Origin: CAIYUC01 sp963682005
GTDB taxonomy: Bacteria > Bacteroidota > Bacteroidia > Bacteroidales > FEN-979
Assembly (NCBI GenBank): GCA_963682005.1
Contig: OY820914.1
Span: 4,092,001 to 4,156,000 of the forward strand
Reading direction: 5' to 3'
Length of the DNA: 64,000 bases
Shown here: positions 1-7,665 of the stretch, piece after piece
Layout of the letters: every line of letters begins with the position of its first letter
Position numbering within the stretch: position 1 is the stretch's first letter
Program-made: the position numbers and the translations under genes
Notes under the pieces: generated by a model
Told to the model about the DNA's origin: nothing
What the model saw: only the letters and a program-made list of their open reading frames with translations
Database searches by the model: none

Positions 1-663
1 CAGCGGTCCCCAGTTTTCGGATGATTTCATTCCGCGACCTCCTGACACTACAATGTCAGCATCCGTAAGAAGGATCTTTCCTGTCTGTTTATGAACATCT
101 ATCACTTTCGTTTTTACGGAATTGCCATCGACCTGTGTCTGAATATCTTCGATGGAGACCTCTGAAGGATTTTCCAGGAGGCCGAAAGAATTCTGCGAGA
201 GTGTCAGTATACGAATTGCTGAACTGATCCTGACATTTGCAAAGGCATTTCCGGAAAAGGTCCTTTTATAAACCACAAAAGGTTCAATGCTTACAGGCAG
301 TTTGCTGACACCTGAGCCAACACCCGCTTTTAATGCTACCGATAGTCTCGGTGCAAGCGCCTTTCCTGTATTGTTATTGGAAAGAACGATCACAGTCGAA
401 TTCTCTTTCCCCGCAACGCCGGTGATTATCTTTGAATAGGTGCTGTTATCAAGGAATCCGAGGTTTTCCCCTTTGGCACTGATGATTTTACCGATGCCAT
501 ATTTTCCAAGTTTCTCCAATTCCTCTTTTTCAACATTCCCGATTGACAGTGCAATAACAGTGGTATTCAGCATTTCGGCCAATTTTGCAGCATAGGAAGC
601 CAGTTCAAAGGTGATCTTTTTAAACTTCCCGTCCCAATTCTCAGCAAATAGTAATACAGACAT
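1..663 (-). CDS. etfA: Electron transfer flavoprotein, alpha subunit (3' part missing at window edge)
   Basis: The first 221 codons read without a stop from ATG at 663 to the left edge, so the C-terminus lies outside the window. The N-terminus (MSVLLFAENWDGKFKK) and the block ending VVSGGRGMKSSENW are typical of EtfA: the GGRG motif opens the FAD-binding half. EtfA binds FAD and, with EtfB, passes electrons from acyl-CoA dehydrogenases or similar flavoenzymes to the quinone pool or to bifurcating partners. etfB lies 30 bp upstream on the same strand, so the two are almost certainly co-transcribed. Partner dehydrogenase genes, if linked, would be to the left of the window. Confidence 0.93.
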   Translation of the reverse strand, partial: MSVLLFAENWDGKFKKITFELASYAAKLAEMLNTTVIALSIGNVEKEELEKLGKYGIGKIISAKGENLGFLDNSTYSKIITGVAGKENSTVIVLSNNNTGKALAPRLSVALKAGVGSGVSKLPVSIEPFVVYKRTFSGNAFANVRISSAIRILTLSQNSFGLLENPSEVSIEDIQTQVDGNSVKTKVIDVHKQTGKILLTDADIVVSGGRGMKSSENWGPL

Positions 664-693
664 ACAAATGGTATAATGTGTTATTAATTAATA

Positions 694-1443
694 TCAGATA
701 ACTTTAGCTTCGTTCTGAAGCAGGTCAACCAGTTGTTTGGGGTTTTCCGGGTCAACGAACTTGCAGGCAGCTCTGGGCTTGGGAAGTTCGAAGTTGACCA
801 CCTCGGTCAATGGATCGATCATGACCGGTTCAACAACTTTTATCGGCTTGGTGCGGGCCGTCATAATTCCCCGCATGGCAGCAATCCTCGGTTCTTTTGC
901 AATCCCTTTCTGAACAACCAGTACAACCGGAACAGGCGTGGTGACATTTTCTTTACCCCCATCGATATCACGGCTGATCATGAGTTGTCCGTTTTCGATT
1001 TTTACGCCTGAAACAGATGAAACGGATGTATATCCCAGGAATTCTGCAAGCATCCCTCCTACCATGGATCCATTAAAATCACTTGATTCGATTCCGCAGA
1101 AGATAATATCAAAGGCATTTCCCCTGATTGATTCTGCCAGTTGTGCAGCAACATAATAGGCATCTTTCGGTTCGGCGTTGATCCGGATCGCATCATCCGC
1201 TCCTATGGCTAAAGCTTTCCGGATGGTCGGGTCAGAAGCAATCGTACCAACATGGGCGACAGTCACAGACTGAATTCCATTGGACGGATCATCCTTTAGT
1301 TCAAGGGCACGAGTCAGGGAAAGTTCATCCCAGGGATTGATGACCCATTGTATCCCGGCGGTATCGAGTTTTTTGAAGTCCTCAATAAATTTGACTTTTG
1401 TAGTTGTATCGGGTACATTACTGATACAGACAAGTATTTTCAT
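694..1443 (-). CDS. etfB: Electron transfer flavoprotein, beta subunit
   Basis: A 249-residue protein with the EtfB start (MKILVCISNVPD) and the nucleotide-binding signature around residues 116-140 (CGIESSDFNGSMVGGMLAEFLG). EtfB holds AMP or a second flavin and docks to the EtfA FAD domain to form the soluble electron carrier. Length fits the family. It is the first gene of an etfBA pair; a -7-type box (TACCTTTG) lies about 60 bp upstream. The next gene upstream, fabI, has its own stop about 100 bp away, so etfBA is probably a separate transcript. Confidence 0.95.
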   Translation of the reverse strand: MKILVCISNVPDTTTKVKFIEDFKKLDTAGIQWVINPWDELSLTRALELKDDPSNGIQSVTVAHVGTIASDPTIRKALAIGADDAIRINAEPKDAYYVAAQLAESIRGNAFDIIFCGIESSDFNGSMVGGMLAEFLGYTSVSSVSGVKIENGQLMISRDIDGGKENVTTPVPVVLVVQKGIAKEPRIAAMRGIMTARTKPIKVVEPVMIDPLTEVVNFELPKPRAACKFVDPENPKQLVDLLQNEAKVI

Positions 1444-1505
1444 CGATCAATTGTATTAATGTGACTATCCAATCAGGATTTAAAATGTTACAGTTTTTTG
1501 GCGTG

Positions 1506-1513
1506 CAAAGGTA
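1506..1513 (-). promoter_or_regulatory. Candidate -7 box of etfBA
   Basis: Reads TACCTTTG on the minus strand, a full match to the Bacteroidetes -7 consensus TAnnTTTG. A start a few bases downstream would give a leader of about 55 nt before etfB. The -33 element was not clear. Confidence 0.55.
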
Positions 1514-1541
1514 AAAAAAATAGCCATTCAAATCATAGATT

Positions 1542-2372
1542 TTATTCTTCCTCTTCGAGGCATTTGTTGTATTGGGTCATGGCTTTAAGGCTCATGCCCA
1601 TGCTTGAGAATCCTCCGTCATGGTAGATGTTCTGCATGGTGATCTTCCGGGTAAGGTCCGAGAAAAGCGTGATGCAAAAATCGGCACATTCATCTGCGGT
1701 CGCATTTCCCAGGGGAGACATCCTTTCGGTGAAATCAAGCAGTCCCTGGATCCCTTTAACACCGCTTCCTGCCGTTGTGCGGGTCGGAGATTGTGAGATG
1801 GTGTTTATCCTGACCTTTTTTTCAGTACCATATATATAGCCAAAACTCCTGGCAATGGATTCCAGAAGTGCCTTTGCATCAGCCATATCATTGTATGCAT
1901 GCAGGGTTCGCTGGGCAGCAATGTACGATAATGCAACTATTGATCCCCAGTCATTAATTGCATCAAGTTTCTTTGCCGTCTGAAGGAATTTATGAAAAGA
2001 AACAGCTGAGATATCGAGTGTTTTCTCAAAATATTTGTAGTCAACATCGTCATATGTCCTGTCCTTCCTGACATTCAATGACATCCCGATCGAATGAAGG
2101 ACAAAATCAATTTTTCCACCCAAAACCTCCATTGACTGCTGTATGAGTCGTTCAAGGTCTTCAACTTTTGTGGCATCCGCGGGAATAAGGGTGGATCCGG
2201 TTGTTTTTGCAAGGGTTTCAGCATCTCCGAAACGGATGGATACGGGAAGATTTGTCAGTGTGAATACTGCTCCTTCTTCATGCGCTTTAAGGGCAACCCT
2301 CCAGGCAATTGAAAGATCATTCAATGCTCCGAAGATGATCCCTTTTTTTCCTTTTAGTAAATTATATGGCAT
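1542..2372 (-). CDS. fabI: Enoyl-[acyl-carrier-protein] reductase (NADH)
   Basis: A 276-residue short-chain dehydrogenase of the Bacteroidetes FabI type. It catalyses the last, NAD(P)H-dependent step of each fatty acid elongation round. The N-terminal dinucleotide site is at about residues 9-25 (KKGIIFGALNDLSIAW). The catalytic pair Tyr160 and Lys167 (AYNDMADAK) shows the Y-x6-K spacing that separates FabI from ordinary SDRs, and the substrate-loop region SQSPTRTTAGSG follows. It starts 21 bp after recN and is likely the last gene of the bamD-rpoZ-coaBC-DUF4835-recN transcript, although read-through was not shown. Start is the first ATG, matching the family N-terminus. Confidence 0.95.
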   Translation of the reverse strand: MPYNLLKGKKGIIFGALNDLSIAWRVALKAHEEGAVFTLTNLPVSIRFGDAETLAKTTGSTLIPADATKVEDLERLIQQSMEVLGGKIDFVLHSIGMSLNVRKDRTYDDVDYKYFEKTLDISAVSFHKFLQTAKKLDAINDWGSIVALSYIAAQRTLHAYNDMADAKALLESIARSFGYIYGTEKKVRINTISQSPTRTTAGSGVKGIQGLLDFTERMSPLGNATADECADFCITLFSDLTRKITMQNIYHDGGFSSMGMSLKAMTQYNKCLEEEE

Positions 2373-2393
2373 AGTGGTTTTTTCTTATGAATA

Positions 2394-4049
2394 CTAATCA
2401 CTCAACAGCTCCTTTGCAGTATTAAAAGCTGATTCCGTCACTTTTTCATTGCTGAGCATTTTAGCGATCTCATGGATCCGTTCATCATTTTCAAGGATCC
2501 GGATGCAGGATCGCGAGAAGCTCTTTTCCTTGACCTTAAAAACAAAATAATGCGTGTCACCTTTTCCTGCGATCTGTGGCAAATGGGTGATAACGATCAC
2601 CTGCATCGTCTTCGCCATTTTCTTAAGGATCGCTCCTACTTTGCCGGCTATTTCTCCGGAAACACCGCTGTCGATCTCATCAAAAATGATGGTTGGCAAA
2701 AGATTTTTCTGGGAGATCAACGATTTGATGCTGAGCATAAGCCTGGATAACTCACCTCCTGAGGCTATCTTTGAAATCTCATTCAGCTCGGTTCCTTTAT
2801 TCGCGCTGAAAAGAAAGCGAACCTTATCAATACCATCCCTTGCAGGCATGTCAAGAATTGTGTGTTCAATCCTGAGCTGACCGTCAGGCATTCCCAGTTT
2901 GGTCAGTAATGATTTAACACTGCTTTCGATCGGCCCGATCCCCTTAATTCTTTTTTGAGAGATCTTTTTTGCTGAAGCAGCCACCTCTGCTGTGAGGTCA
3001 CCATGTTCTGAATGCATTTTTTTGATCTTTTCATCCAGAGAATTCACTTCAGAAAGCCGTTTGTCGATATCTTCCTTTATCTCCAGTAATTCTGAAACAG
3101 TGGCGACGTTGTGCTTTTTCTCAATGTGATAGATCAGGTCGAGCCTCTCAGTTAACCTTGAAGCCTCGCCAGGATCGAATACGACCTCCTCATAGATCCT
3201 GTCAATTTCATGAGTTATGTCTTTCAGGTCGATCAGATTTCCCTTCAACCGTTCACCCAGTTCTCCGATCGGACTGTGAAACGCTGAAAGTCCTGAAAGT
3301 AAATGGATGAGATCTGAGATCTGCTTCAACAGGCTTGTGTCATTCTCTGAGAGAATCGCCATTGCCCGGAAGAGGCTTGTTTTTATCTCTTCCGCGTGGG
3401 TCAGAATGGTAAGATGATGCTCAATTTCTTCCTGTTCACCCTCTTTCAGCCCTGCATTCTGAAGCTCATTGAAAAGAAACTGGTAGTAATCGCGTTCATT
3501 CCGTGACTGGATCTCTTTCTGAACCAGTTCTTCGAGTTCTTTGGAAAGCCTTGTATAACGTGCAAAAAGCTGACGGTATGCACGGACATCATTCGTATTA
3601 TTGGCGTAGTTATCCAGGATCGCCAGCTGAAAATTTGTATCGTTCAGTGTTACGATTGAGTTCTGTGAATGAATGTTAACAAGCTTATCCCCCAGCTCTT
3701 TCAGAAGGGCCAGGTTCACGGGAGTGTCATTGACAAAGGCCCGTGATTTCCCGTTCTGACTGATCTCCCTTCGGAGGATCAGGATCTCATCATAATCAAG
3801 ATCATTCAGGGTAAAAAAATCCGTGAGATCATATTCTTTGATATCAAACGAGGCTTCAACAATGCACTTCCTTGATTTATCAAGCAAAACAGCGCTGTCG
3901 GCCCGTTGCCCGACGATGAGCGATAAGGCCCCTAAAAGAATTGATTTCCCCGCCCCTGTCTCACCCGTAATAACAGAAAATCCTTCATGGAAATCGATCG
4001 TTAACTGATCGATCAATGCATAATTTTCTATTGTCAGATTTAACAGCAT
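2394..4049 (-). CDS. recN: DNA repair protein RecN
   Basis: A 551-residue SMC-like ATPase used in double-strand break repair. Walker A is GETGAGKS at residues 29-36. Two long charged coiled-coil arms fill roughly residues 150-380. The ABC-type signature ASGGELSRLML (about 432) and Walker B IIFDEIDSGVSG (about 457) follow, as expected for RecN. Length is normal for the family. It sits between the DUF4835 gene (48 bp upstream) and fabI (21 bp downstream), in the order commonly seen in Bacteroidetes. Confidence 0.95.
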   Translation of the reverse strand: MLLNLTIENYALIDQLTIDFHEGFSVITGETGAGKSILLGALSLIVGQRADSAVLLDKSRKCIVEASFDIKEYDLTDFFTLNDLDYDEILILRREISQNGKSRAFVNDTPVNLALLKELGDKLVNIHSQNSIVTLNDTNFQLAILDNYANNTNDVRAYRQLFARYTRLSKELEELVQKEIQSRNERDYYQFLFNELQNAGLKEGEQEEIEHHLTILTHAEEIKTSLFRAMAILSENDTSLLKQISDLIHLLSGLSAFHSPIGELGERLKGNLIDLKDITHEIDRIYEEVVFDPGEASRLTERLDLIYHIEKKHNVATVSELLEIKEDIDKRLSEVNSLDEKIKKMHSEHGDLTAEVAASAKKISQKRIKGIGPIESSVKSLLTKLGMPDGQLRIEHTILDMPARDGIDKVRFLFSANKGTELNEISKIASGGELSRLMLSIKSLISQKNLLPTIIFDEIDSGVSGEIAGKVGAILKKMAKTMQVIVITHLPQIAGKGDTHYFVFKVKEKSFSRSCIRILENDERIHEIAKMLSNEKVTESAFNTAKELLSD

Positions 4050-4097
4050 TACAAAACAGGGTAAAGTGAATGAAAAAGAAATTGCCTGTAAAGGTAA

Positions 4098-5000
4098 TTA
4101 TTTTGTCAGGATTGCCTGGTACTTAGAACTGTTCGCAGGGTCGATCTCTTTCAGGATGTTAACAACTTTTGTCTTCTCCATCGGGGCTACTTTCTGGTCG
4201 GAGTATATGTTGACAAATTCATCCCGTTTGGCATCGAGTATAATGACCAGCATGTACAGATCCGGTTTTGCATCATACATGCTTTTAAGCAGGTCCATGC
4301 TTTCCGTTATGCTGTTTCGCCCAGGATCCGGTTTATCGTACAACTGGTCAAGTCCCAGCCGGTGAAATTTATACAGAAATTCGTGAAGCGATCCATTGGA
4401 TGGATTCGTCATGTTTTCTGCAAACCAGAAGCGGTTTCTCTGGCTGTCATATCCTTTCCACCCGGGTTCAGCTGCGTTCTGAGCTGCTGTTACGACATTC
4501 TGTGCCAGATCAAAAAACGGCCTGCCACCATTCGGAGTGAATGTGTCAAAGTTAAATCCAAGTACCATGTATGCATAAAATGCAAATACAGAGGTCAGGT
4601 TCGACGTGAATGAACCATCATTGTAATCCATTGGCTGAAATTCGACGTACCTGAACTGGACTTCCTTGTCAATATAATTCAGAACCGGTGAATTATAGGC
4701 TGAATTAAAGACGGGTCTACGGAGGACAACATTCAGTGTGGCACGGAATTCATCCGAACCAAGCCTGTCCGTTATCGTAAGCAGCATCGTACAATCAAGG
4801 CGTTCTTCATTTTTGAAACTGTAATTTGTCCATTTACGGTTGTTCATGAACTCATAAAGGGCTTTCTGTATGGATTCATATACCCGGCGATCAGAGCCTT
4901 CCATTTTGGGGGCGGTAACAGAAACCTTGCACTCCAGTTCCTGTGCCCAGGTTACAAAAACAAACAGGATCAAAAATAATGTAATGGTGATTCTTCTCAT
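4098..5000 (-). CDS. DUF4835-family exported protein
   Basis: A protein of 300 residues with a clear signal peptide (MRRITITLFLILFVFVTWAQ). The start at 5000 is preferred: the longer reading from 5057 would put the signal peptide internally and overlap coaBC by 44 bp. The sequence (ELECKVSVTAPKMEGSDRRVYES near the mature N-terminus) matches my recollection of the Bacteroidetes DUF4835 family, whose function is unknown. The family is regularly encoded between coaBC and recN, as here. A periplasmic location is inferred from the signal peptide. No catalytic motif is visible. Confidence 0.82.
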   Translation of the reverse strand: MRRITITLFLILFVFVTWAQELECKVSVTAPKMEGSDRRVYESIQKALYEFMNNRKWTNYSFKNEERLDCTMLLTITDRLGSDEFRATLNVVLRRPVFNSAYNSPVLNYIDKEVQFRYVEFQPMDYNDGSFTSNLTSVFAFYAYMVLGFNFDTFTPNGGRPFFDLAQNVVTAAQNAAEPGWKGYDSQRNRFWFAENMTNPSNGSLHEFLYKFHRLGLDQLYDKPDPGRNSITESMDLLKSMYDAKPDLYMLVIILDAKRDEFVNIYSDQKVAPMEKTKVVNILKEIDPANSSKYQAILTK

Positions 5001-5013
5001 CTGAAAATTTTGA

Positions 5014-6228
5014 CTATGAAGTGGTCCTGGTAATATACTCTGACAGGATGGCATCAATGATATCTTTGGCTACTTCCTTTTTGTCCTTGAGAACGCCGTC
5101 AATGACCTTACCTGACTTGTGAATGATCGTCACTTTGTTTGTCAGCTGCCTGAACCCAGAACCTTCATTATACGGATTGTTCAGAACGACCATATCCAGG
5201 TTTTTTTGTTTTAGCTTCTGACGCGCATTTGCGAGCTCATTTTCCGTTTCAAGCGCAAACCCCACGAGGGTTTGTCCCGGTTTCTTTTTTGCGCCTAATT
5301 CTTTCAGTATATCAACTGTTGGATCCAATTCAAGGGAATAGGTCTTTTCTGATTTCTTGATTTTGTTCGATAAAGGGTGTTTTATCGTATAATCGGCTAC
5401 AGCTGCAGCCATTATCATGAGATCAGAAGTTGGAAAATATTCAAGACAGGCTTTATGCATTTCGCTGGCCGAGACAATATCGATCCTGTTTATGGAAGGA
5501 GATCCAGTGGTCAGGTTTGTGGGTCCGGAGATCAGGGTTACCTCTGCTCCGCGAAAAGCCGCTTCCGTGGCAAGTGCAAATCCCATGAGGCCGGAAGAGT
5601 GGTTTCCGATAAACCGTACCGGGTCAATATTCTCAAAAGTAGGTCCGGCTGTAATAACGACCTTTTTACCGGCCATGTCGTTCTTCCTTTGAAAAAAATC
5701 AGAGATCAGGCGAAAAATTGAATCCGGCTCTTCCATCCTGCCTGGTCCTGAAAGCCCGCTGGCTAATTCCCCGACCTGTGGCTCGATGATAATATTTCCG
5801 AACGAAGTCAGAAGGTCAATATTCCTTGCTGTTGTCTGATGGTTGTACATATCAAGGTCCATGGCCGGGGCAATAAAAACCGGGCATTTTGCAGAAAGGT
5901 ATGCTGTTACAAGGAAATTATCGGCAATACCATGTGCCATTTTGCCAAGGGTATTTGCTGTTACCGGGGCGAATATCATTGCATCCGCCCATATCCCGAG
6001 TTCAACATGACTGTTCCATTCCCCCGTCAGTTCCTTAAACGGTTCGATCAGCACCGGATTCCGGGTAAGTGTAGATAATGTAAGCGGGGTAACAAAATTC
6101 TTTGCAGCGGGTGTCATAACCACCTTCACTTCAGCCTCTTCTTTCATAAAAAGCCTGATCAGAAAAGGAATCTTATAGGCAGCAATACTGCCGGTGATGC
6201 CAATAACAAATTTCTTTCCTTTGAGCAT
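5014..6228 (-). CDS. coaBC: Bifunctional phosphopantothenoylcysteine decarboxylase / phosphopantothenate-cysteine ligase
   Basis: A 404-residue fusion enzyme doing two steps of coenzyme A synthesis: ligation of cysteine to 4'-phosphopantothenate (CoaB) and decarboxylation to 4'-phosphopantetheine (CoaC). The flavin-binding CoaC half (about 1-185) shows GITGSIAAYK, the active-site His75 in NSHVELG, APVTANT (87-93) and PAMDLDMY (121-128). The CoaB half starts near residue 190 (KKVVITAGPTFENIDPVRFI). The usual CoaC loop A-C-G reads A-S-G here (GELASGLSGPGRM); I believe this is common in the phylum. It follows rpoZ by 17 bp. Confidence 0.95.
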   Translation of the reverse strand: MLKGKKFVIGITGSIAAYKIPFLIRLFMKEEAEVKVVMTPAAKNFVTPLTLSTLTRNPVLIEPFKELTGEWNSHVELGIWADAMIFAPVTANTLGKMAHGIADNFLVTAYLSAKCPVFIAPAMDLDMYNHQTTARNIDLLTSFGNIIIEPQVGELASGLSGPGRMEEPDSIFRLISDFFQRKNDMAGKKVVITAGPTFENIDPVRFIGNHSSGLMGFALATEAAFRGAEVTLISGPTNLTTGSPSINRIDIVSASEMHKACLEYFPTSDLMIMAAAVADYTIKHPLSNKIKKSEKTYSLELDPTVDILKELGAKKKPGQTLVGFALETENELANARQKLKQKNLDMVVLNNPYNEGSGFRQLTNKVTIIHKSGKVIDGVLKDKKEVAKDIIDAILSEYITRTTS

Positions 6229-6245
6229 CGCAGTGCTATCAGAGA

Positions 6246-6581
6246 TTAGAACTCTTCCGGATTTTCCTTATGAGGATTACGGAAATAGACCTCTTCGTTG
6301 AGGTATTCATGGATCGAAATAAGCGTCGATTTGGGCAGATGCTCATAATATTTGGCGATCTCAATCTGTTCCCTGTTCTCAAATACTTCTTCCAGATTAT
6401 CGGTAGTTGTGGCAAATTCCGAAATTTTCTGATTCAATTCCTCTTTCATTTCAAGGGATATCTGGTTTGCCCGTTTTGACAATACGGCAACAGTCTCATA
6501 AATATTCCCTGTTCCCTTTGTAAAATCCTCAATGTTCCTTGTAACCGCCACATTATCGGTCTTTACTTTCTTGTAATCCAT
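6246..6581 (-). CDS. rpoZ: DNA-directed RNA polymerase omega subunit, Bacteroidetes type
   Basis: A 111-residue protein starting MDYKKVKTDNVAVTRNIEDF. This is the Bacteroidetes form of the omega subunit, which differs from the enterobacterial one but keeps the helical segment that clamps the beta' C-terminus (IYETVAVLSKRANQI, residues 28-42). It helps assembly and stability of RNA polymerase. It lies 4 bp after bamD and 17 bp before coaBC; this tight packing and order support the call. Confidence 0.9.
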   Translation of the reverse strand: MDYKKVKTDNVAVTRNIEDFTKGTGNIYETVAVLSKRANQISLEMKEELNQKISEFATTTDNLEEVFENREQIEIAKYYEHLPKSTLISIHEYLNEEVYFRNPHKENPEEF

Positions 6582-6585
6582 GCTT

Positions 6586-7422
6586 TTATTTTTTGTTGAT
6601 GTTCGAATTTATTGCCTGGTCCTTCTGATACAAAAGTTCCATCTCTTTTTCTGCTCTCCCCTTCAATGACTTCGCTTCTGACAAATACTGGCTCTCCGGG
6701 AATTCCTGAATAAAGTCTTTGTAAGCATTCATTGCTTTCTGGTATCGGTCCTTTTTCTTTTCTTCAATGCTTTGCTTTGCAAACTTGTGGTATGATTTAA
6801 AGATAAGAAAGAGGATTTCCTCCTTATGAGGTGTTTCAGGATACTCCTTAAGGATGTTATTGTAAGACTTTATCGATGCTGTGTAATCGGCCATCCTGTA
6901 ATACATTCTGGCTATCTTGTAATCTTTGTATTCCAGTTTCGTTCTCAGTTTATCGATCAGGTCATTGCATTCAGGGATCCTGCTGCTGTTCGGATAGGTG
7001 TTGATGAAAAGCTGCAATTCCTTAAGTGCATCATACGTATTTGTCTGGTCGAGCATATACTCCGGTGAATTGAGGAAATAACAGTATGCGCTCATAAAAG
7101 AACACTCTTCCGCTTCTTTTGTATTCGGAAAATTGGTGACATACCTTTTAAAATAATAGGATGCCATGGTATAATCCTTTTGCCCATAATAGCAGTATGC
7201 ATAGAAGTAATAGATTTTCTGGGCTTTATCGGTTGCCCTCATGGAACCTACCAACTGATCGAAAAGCTGCAATGCCCGGGCATAATCCTTTTTCGTGTAC
7301 ATTTCGACGGCCGTTGCATATTTCTTCTCCACATCATCCCCTTTCAAGATGTGTTGAAATTGGCATGAAACACCAATAAACACAAGTACTACAAGAAGAA
7401 TTAAGGGAACGGATTTTTTCAT
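6586..7422 (-). CDS. bamD: Outer membrane assembly lipoprotein BamD
   Basis: A 278-residue lipoprotein made of TPR-like helical repeats (for example YATAVEMYTKKDYARALQLF near residue 35). BamD is the essential lipoprotein partner of BamA in outer-membrane beta-barrel insertion. The start at 7422 is chosen over the longer reading from 7437. It gives a compact lipoprotein signal, MKKSVPLILLVVLVFIGVSC, with the lipid-bearing Cys at 20, and it sits just 3' of a strong -7 box that the longer reading would overlap. First gene of the bamD-rpoZ-coaBC-DUF4835-recN(-fabI) string. Confidence 0.92.
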   Translation of the reverse strand: MKKSVPLILLVVLVFIGVSCQFQHILKGDDVEKKYATAVEMYTKKDYARALQLFDQLVGSMRATDKAQKIYYFYAYCYYGQKDYTMASYYFKRYVTNFPNTKEAEECSFMSAYCYFLNSPEYMLDQTNTYDALKELQLFINTYPNSSRIPECNDLIDKLRTKLEYKDYKIARMYYRMADYTASIKSYNNILKEYPETPHKEEILFLIFKSYHKFAKQSIEEKKKDRYQKAMNAYKDFIQEFPESQYLSEAKSLKGRAEKEMELLYQKDQAINSNINKK

Positions 7423-7426
7423 TTTG

Positions 7427-7434
7427 CAAAAGTA
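7427..7434 (-). promoter_or_regulatory. Candidate -7 box of the bamD operon, 4 nt from the ATG
   Basis: TACTTTTG on the minus strand ends only 4 nt before the bamD ATG at 7422. If used, transcription would begin at or very near the start codon, giving a leaderless or nearly leaderless mRNA. Confidence 0.5.
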
Positions 7435-7589
7435 CATTTTTTAATGCTGAAAAACAACAATTTATTTAGGGGAACAAGCACTGGTTGACCTTTGTCCGGG
7501 TCGTTCATCACATCCCGGATACCATATCTGAACGGTTAATGCGGCTTATTATTATTTTAATACACCATGTTAATAGAAAATGAAACCTT

Positions 7590-7623
7590 TAACTTTGAAA
7601 TTACCCTTAAAATGGTAATTTTG
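7590..7623 (+). promoter_or_regulatory. Candidate promoter region with inverted repeat, upstream of the oxoamine synthase gene
   Basis: Two -7-type boxes occur: TAACTTTG (7590-7597) and TAATTTTG (7616-7623). An 8-bp inverted repeat, AAATTACC (7598-7605) and GGTAATTT (7614-7621), lies between and over them, so a repressor or activator binding it would cover the second box. The GTG start of the gene is 42 bp further on. Confidence 0.4.
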
Positions 7624-7665
7624 CCCCTCAATAATTCAGTGATGTCAAATTCAATTTAACTGACT

